9,058 bases of DNA from Candidatus Bathyarchaeota archaeon (GTDB taxonomy: Archaea > Asgardarchaeota > Lokiarchaeia > Sigyniarchaeales > Sigyniarchaeaceae): assembly GCA_014729935.1 (NCBI GenBank), contig WJJB01000167.1, forward strand, positions 1 to 9,058, written 5' to 3'. The translations under genes were made by a program, and so were the position numbers. The notes beneath the pieces were generated by a model. It was not told the origin of the DNA and ran no database searches. It worked only from the letters and a program-made list of their open reading frames with translations. Below are positions 5,581 through 9,058 of this stretch, piece by piece; the first letter of the stretch is position 1; every line of letters begins with the position of its first letter.

Positions 5581-6816
5581 ATGACAAGGACACCACTTGC
5601 AGGCATCCGGGTGTTGGACCTTACTAAATTGCTACCAGGACCATTTTGCACCATGATCTTGGCTGATCTTGGTGCTGAGGTCATCAAGGTGGAACATCCC
5701 GATCCCATGAAGGATATGTCCAGGTTCTCGCCACCCCTCACTCCTGGAAAAGCACGGGTTGGCATGCTTCATTACTTGATCAACCGCAACAAGGAAAGCA
5801 TTACCTTGAATTACCGGAAGCCCCGCGGCCGTGAAATACTCCTGGAATTGATTACCGGTGCCGACGTGCTGGTGGAATCTTTCAAGCCAGGTACCATGTC
5901 TCTTTGGAATCTGGGACAAGACGTGTTAAAGCAGTGGAATCCCGGCTTGATCTATTGCTCGGTATCCGGATACGGGCAGGATGGGCCGCGTGCTGGTGAA
6001 CCGGGGCATGACTTGAACTACATGGCACTTTCTGGCATACTGCATTACTCTGGTGATCCAAACGAGTCCCCCGGGTGCTTTCCCGTGCCATTTGGTGATT
6101 TCACGGGTGCGTTGTTCGCAACCATCGGCATCCTTGCATCCCTTCTTGGGAATCCAAGTGCAAGGGATCGCCTGCAATCGAAGGAAGATGGATTCACCAG
6201 GGTGGACGTGTCGATCCTTGAATCTATCTTGGCATTGCATCCCGTGCTGGAGGGATTGGATAGGGATTTCCGCAAGGGAGAAATGGCACTTTCTGGTGAA
6301 TATCCATTTTACCGGAACTACGAATGTGCAGATGGCAAGTATATAGCAATTGGAGCCATTGAGCATAAATTCTGGAAAGCTTTTTGTGAAAGCATGGGCC
6401 ACCCTGAATTCATTGAACAGCAATTCGCTGGCATGGATTACCTTGAACGAGCACTCGGGCTCAAATCAAACGCAACCCGGGATGAAATCAATGAAACATT
6501 CGAACGATTATTTGCCACAAGAGACCGGCAATACTGGCTCGAATATCTCGGGGACCGTAATGTATGTTGCTCGCCAGTGCTTCCCCCGTCAGGAACATGG
6601 AAGGATGAACACGTGCAAGCCAGGGGTGTCAGGATGCCGGTGAAGGACCCTCGAGCAGGTATTATCAGCCACGTGACGCTTCCCGTGGTCGTGAATGGGA
6701 CACGTTTTCCCATTTCTCCTGCCCCAAGCCTGGGCCGAGATAACGAGCGCATCTATAATGCACTCGGAATAGCCAAGGAGGAGCTCCGGGCATTGCGCAG
6801 GAAACGCATCATCTAG
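5581..6816 (+). CDS. Family III CoA-transferase (CaiB/BaiF), alpha-methylacyl-CoA racemase-like
   Basis: 411 residues with the family opening PLAGIRVLDLTKLLPGPFC and LADLGAEVIKVEHP. The catalytic residues of M. tuberculosis methylacyl-CoA racemase (His126, Asp127, Asp156, Glu241) have counterparts: His143-Asp144 in EPGHDLNYMALSG, Asp173 in PFGDFTGAL and Glu261 in AIEHKFWKAF. The His-to-Asp distance is 30 in both and Asp-to-Glu is 88 versus 85. That favours epimerisation of 2-methylacyl-CoA thioesters, as needed before beta-oxidation of branched chains, over formyl- or carnitine-CoA transfer. True transferases of this family share the Asp, so transfer cannot be ruled out. It is about 50 residues longer than the mycobacterial enzyme (360). 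GAGGT lies 7 bases before the ATG. It follows the small Cys protein and converges with the oxidoreductase gene. Cytoplasmic, no signal peptide. Confidence 0.87.
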   Translation: MTRTPLAGIRVLDLTKLLPGPFCTMILADLGAEVIKVEHPDPMKDMSRFSPPLTPGKARVGMLHYLINRNKESITLNYRKPRGREILLELITGADVLVESFKPGTMSLWNLGQDVLKQWNPGLIYCSVSGYGQDGPRAGEPGHDLNYMALSGILHYSGDPNESPGCFPVPFGDFTGALFATIGILASLLGNPSARDRLQSKEDGFTRVDVSILESILALHPVLEGLDRDFRKGEMALSGEYPFYRNYECADGKYIAIGAIEHKFWKAFCESMGHPEFIEQQFAGMDYLERALGLKSNATRDEINETFERLFATRDRQYWLEYLGDRNVCCSPVLPPSGTWKDEHVQARGVRMPVKDPRAGIISHVTLPVVVNGTRFPISPAPSLGRDNERIYNALGIAKEELRALRRKRII

Positions 6817-6823
6817 CAAAGGT

Positions 6824-6842
6824 ATCAAGGTTTTTTCTTGAT
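6824..6842 (+). terminator. Short inverted repeat with T6, between two convergent genes
   Basis: ATCAAG (6824-6829) and CTTGAT (6837-6842) are a perfect 6-bp repeat with TTTTTT (6831-6836) in the loop, 7 bases after the stop of the CoA-transferase gene. The T-run could end plus-strand transcription in an archaeon. It overlaps the last codons of the oppositely directed oxidoreductase gene. The stem is too short to be compelling; the T6 is the main evidence. Confidence 0.4.
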
Positions 6843-8378
6843 CTTGTCACCCGGCAACGGGAAATCGAAGGTGATGGATTCATGATCGATTTGCACGCCA
6901 TCTCCCTTCAATGTTTCCTGCAACAATGAAACATCAAGTTCCCTGAATCGCACGCGTTCCCGTATTGCCAGTGCGGCTGCCGTGCCAGCGGCTTGCCCTG
7001 TTACCATGGAGGGCACGATGCCCCGGTGAGCTCCCAAGGCTCGATCGTGTTTCGTGCCAACGGATCTCGCGCAGGCAATCACGCCATCAAGCAGCCGTGG
7101 AACCAAGATGCCATATGGCACTGGATACCCGGCACGCAAGAAGTTCTTTCCAGGGTCATGAGCCCCGCTCCGTCCCACCGCGTCCAGTGGCGTGGGATTG
7201 GTCACGTTCGCAAGGTCCCAAATATACTCTTGGTCAATGATTTTCATTGCATCCAGTGCCCTGCATTCCCTGTTGCCTATGTGGATGTTTTCCCTCGAAA
7301 TGTACGCGTTTTCCCATCCTGGAATCATGTGCAACACTGGTAACGCGTGCCACGAGATCAATTGTCGAAGGATTTCCACCCGGGTCACATCCCACGCATC
7401 AGCGGTATTGCAAGGCAGGGACATGAAGGACAAGCACCATCTGTCATGTCCGACCCATTTCATGCCCAATTGTAGGTTGAACCCTGCATTGTGTCGTTCC
7501 AGCATCTTGAAGATGGGATCAAGGAATCCAGCCTCATCTGCCTTCTCCAAGATCTCTTCCAAGTTCTGCCTCCCGATCTTGATCAATTTTCCCTCGGAAA
7601 GGTGTTTTCGGACCTTTGCAGGGAATGCAACGGGATCGGGATACCCTACACCTACGGTAGCTTGCTCGAGATACCATTTGATGAATGCCTCGTTATCTAT
7701 TCCCGCGTACCACGTGTAAAACCCGCTTGAGATTCGCTCGACGGGTGGGCGGGATGTACAACCTTTCTCGCCGATCGCCCGCCAGATGATGTCCAAGTCG
7801 GCAGTTGCATCGATGATCTTCCTTGCTTTCATGGCGAACCTCCCAGACTTGTTCTCGAAGATTACTCCCTTCACCTTGGGTATGCTGCCCTCATCATCCA
7901 CGATGGCATCAACCGCGAGGGTGTGAAGCAGGATCTTGATGTTTTCAGCCTCGCATTTCTCGAAAAGAGTCACCTTGATGGCATTCGGGTCAAGCCATTC
8001 TTCACCATCACGCATATCTGGACATCCCGGGGGCTCGTTCCACAAGCCATCAGATCCCCCCTTTTCCACCACATCTTGTAGGATTTCCAAGGGAATGCCT
8101 TTGGTAAGCACCGCCCCGAGATTGTTAATGAAGGCTCTTTTTTCCCATTGTACCACGCTTCCGAAAATGCTTTGCCCACCAAGGAATCCAAATCGTTCAA
8201 CCAGTTGCACTCGAGCCCCATGCCTTGCTGCTGCCATGGCTGCCGTAACGCCAGTTTGACTTCCACCCACAACCAGCACGTCTCCCGCATCAATAACGGG
8301 GATATCCCGGGCTGGTTCGCGGTGATATCCATCGATTTCCACCTTCGTCCATCGATCGAACTGATGTTCCTTCCGCAT
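6825..8378 (-). CDS. FAD-dependent oxidoreductase (FAD_oxidored, PF12831-like)
   Basis: 517 residues from the chosen start. The N-terminal nucleotide-binding fold is DIPVIDAGDVLVVGGSQTGV, with the glycine motif at 38-43, and ends its second strand in VERFGFLGGQ, where Glu61 should bind the FAD ribose. The middle has GVIFENKSGRFAMKARKIIDATADLDI, the family's 'vIDATGDaDv' segment. The end has GIVPSMVTGQAAGTAAALAIRERV (453 on), which contacts the flavin, then RELDVSLLQETLKGDGV. This layout is that of broad-specificity FAD proteins related to fumarate reductase flavoproteins; substrate is not predictable. The third-position Gly of GxGxxG is Ser (GGSQTG). I chose ATG at 8376-8378, with GGTG 10 bases upstream, because relatives start shortly before the FAD fold; ATG at 8408, 8447 and 8516 would add 10, 23 or 46 residues. 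No signal peptide. Confidence 0.85.
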   Translation of the reverse strand: MRKEHQFDRWTKVEIDGYHREPARDIPVIDAGDVLVVGGSQTGVTAAMAAARHGARVQLVERFGFLGGQSIFGSVVQWEKRAFINNLGAVLTKGIPLEILQDVVEKGGSDGLWNEPPGCPDMRDGEEWLDPNAIKVTLFEKCEAENIKILLHTLAVDAIVDDEGSIPKVKGVIFENKSGRFAMKARKIIDATADLDIIWRAIGEKGCTSRPPVERISSGFYTWYAGIDNEAFIKWYLEQATVGVGYPDPVAFPAKVRKHLSEGKLIKIGRQNLEEILEKADEAGFLDPIFKMLERHNAGFNLQLGMKWVGHDRWCLSFMSLPCNTADAWDVTRVEILRQLISWHALPVLHMIPGWENAYISRENIHIGNRECRALDAMKIIDQEYIWDLANVTNPTPLDAVGRSGAHDPGKNFLRAGYPVPYGILVPRLLDGVIACARSVGTKHDRALGAHRGIVPSMVTGQAAGTAAALAIRERVRFRELDVSLLQETLKGDGVQIDHESITFDFPLPGDKIKKKP

Positions 8379-8522
8379 GTATTCAACACACCGAGGTATC
8401 CTCACCATGCATCCATACAAGAATGCTTCGGTCGAGATTGGAGACATGAACCAGCATGATCTTGGGTCGATGATTTCACGGGAGGCAAAGAACCGTGCGC
8501 GGCATTTTGATGTCATGCAAAA

Positions 8523-8545
8523 GGTTGAAAAGCGCGCAACCGGTT
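8523..8545. repeat. Inverted repeats between divergent genes, possible operator
   Basis: GGTTG (8523-8527) and CAACC (8537-8541) are inverted with 9 bases between. The palindrome GCGCGC (8532-8537) lies inside, and AACCGGTT (8538-8545), a perfect 8-base palindrome, overlaps the right arm. The cluster sits in the spacer between the FAD oxidoreductase and the DIP1984-family gene and could bind a regulator. No clear TATA box was found for either gene. Confidence 0.25.
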
Positions 8546-8592
8546 ATTGTTGCCATGACATTCCACCACGATGTGGAGGCAGGTGCATTATC

Positions 8593-9051
8593 ATGAAACT
8601 TGGCGAGGCATTGCAACAACTCAAGACATTGCAGAGCAAGCTGGCTCGTTTGCAAGACTTGCGATTCGACACGTTCAATTACCTGGAAAATAAGGATATA
8701 GAGATTCCATTTGACGAGGTCACATCCCAAATACGTGATCTTGTGGAGGAAATCAGGATCCTGAAAGTCAAGATAAACAAGACGAACGCGCTCACCCAAG
8801 TCACGGTCATGGGTGAACAAATTACCCTCCAAGAACTGATCTTGCGCATTGGCGATCTCCGTTCCGAGCTATCGTCCCTGATGGTTCTCAAGCCCAAGGG
8901 ACCCGTGTGGCTTGGGGGGCAGGCGGTGGAATACATCCCGCAACGGCGGCAAGACGAGATGGCTGATATCATCTCGGTATTGGAGCAACAAAAGGCAGAC
9001 TTAGATAAATTACTCCAATCGACCAACTGGGGCACTGACTTAATGGATTGA
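8593..9051 (+). CDS. DIP1984 family protein (PF20935 / DUF6847-like)
   Basis: 152 residues, mostly coiled-coil. Three features match the DIP1984 family of Corynebacterium and others: the start MKLGEALQQLKTLQSKLARL (1-20), the central KINKTNALTQV (the family's 'INRTN' signature) followed by ITLQELILRIGDLRSELSSL, and the end DLDKLLQSTNWGTDL (family 'iQ..NWtt.L'). Some members carry the database name septicolysin, but the function is not established. No signal peptide or membrane segment; it is expected to form a helical oligomer in the cytoplasm. I start at ATG 8593 because the family begins MKLxEAL; AGGTG lies 7 bases upstream and GGAGG 13 bases upstream. The open frame continues upstream to 8377, without family similarity and overlapping the divergent gene. 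The family is best known from bacteria. Confidence 0.85.
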   Translation: MKLGEALQQLKTLQSKLARLQDLRFDTFNYLENKDIEIPFDEVTSQIRDLVEEIRILKVKINKTNALTQVTVMGEQITLQELILRIGDLRSELSSLMVLKPKGPVWLGGQAVEYIPQRRQDEMADIISVLEQQKADLDKLLQSTNWGTDLMD

Positions 9052-9058
9052 TTCACGC

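Noticed and set aside
5562..5627. Plus-strand 21-codon ORF with GGTGGGG upstream, overlapping the start of the racemase-like gene
   Set aside because: A possible upstream ORF, but too short to judge. The downstream gene has its own GAGGT site, and no conservation evidence is available.
7192..7719. Plus-strand 175-codon frame antisense to the FAD oxidoreductase
   Set aside because: Shadow frame: the minus strand carries clear family motifs across the same positions.

Overview
The window reads as chromosomal housekeeping DNA, probably from an uncultured archaeon. The evidence for an archaeon is indirect: AT-rich TATA-like boxes about 26 bases ahead of a start codon (a near-leaderless arrangement at 3906), ribosome sites of the GGTGA(T) type at most starts, T-run terminators, and small acidic or beta-sandwich proteins that I cannot place in a bacterial family. 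The lineage cannot be fixed from this sequence, and a bacterial origin is not excluded.

Layout. Positions 1-139 hold the last 45 codons of a plus-strand cysteine-rich (CCG-type) Fe-S oxidoreductase subunit, ended by a 9-bp hairpin over its stop codon and a T7 run. Converging on it from the minus strand is a three-gene histidine operon, transcribed hisG (3451-2432), hisD (2356-944), hisH (928-296). It gives the first step (ATP phosphoribosyltransferase, long regulated form), the last step (histidinol dehydrogenase) and the glutaminase half of imidazole glycerol phosphate synthase. The other his genes, including the partner hisF, must lie elsewhere. Positions 3452-3905 contain no gene I can support, but do hold an inverted repeat around a TATA-like element on the his side.

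Positions 3906-5278 look like one transcription unit with two unrecognised genes: a 71-residue acidic helical protein and a 364-residue cytoplasmic protein that appears to be built from three beta-sandwich units. It has a promoter in front and a hairpin-plus-T5 terminator behind. Next comes an 81-residue Asn/Asp-rich protein with CxC and CC motifs (5304-5549), followed after 31 bases by a family III CoA-transferase that keeps all the catalytic residues of alpha-methylacyl-CoA racemase (5581-6816). A FAD-dependent oxidoreductase (8378-6825, minus) meets it tail to tail with 8 bases between them. Divergent from the oxidoreductase is a DIP1984-family coiled-coil protein (8593-9051).

The his genes form one pathway. 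The rest are not obviously linked in function. The least explained parts are the 3906-5278 unit and the small Cys-containing protein ahead of the racemase-like enzyme. I see no mobile element, CRISPR array, tRNA or rRNA.
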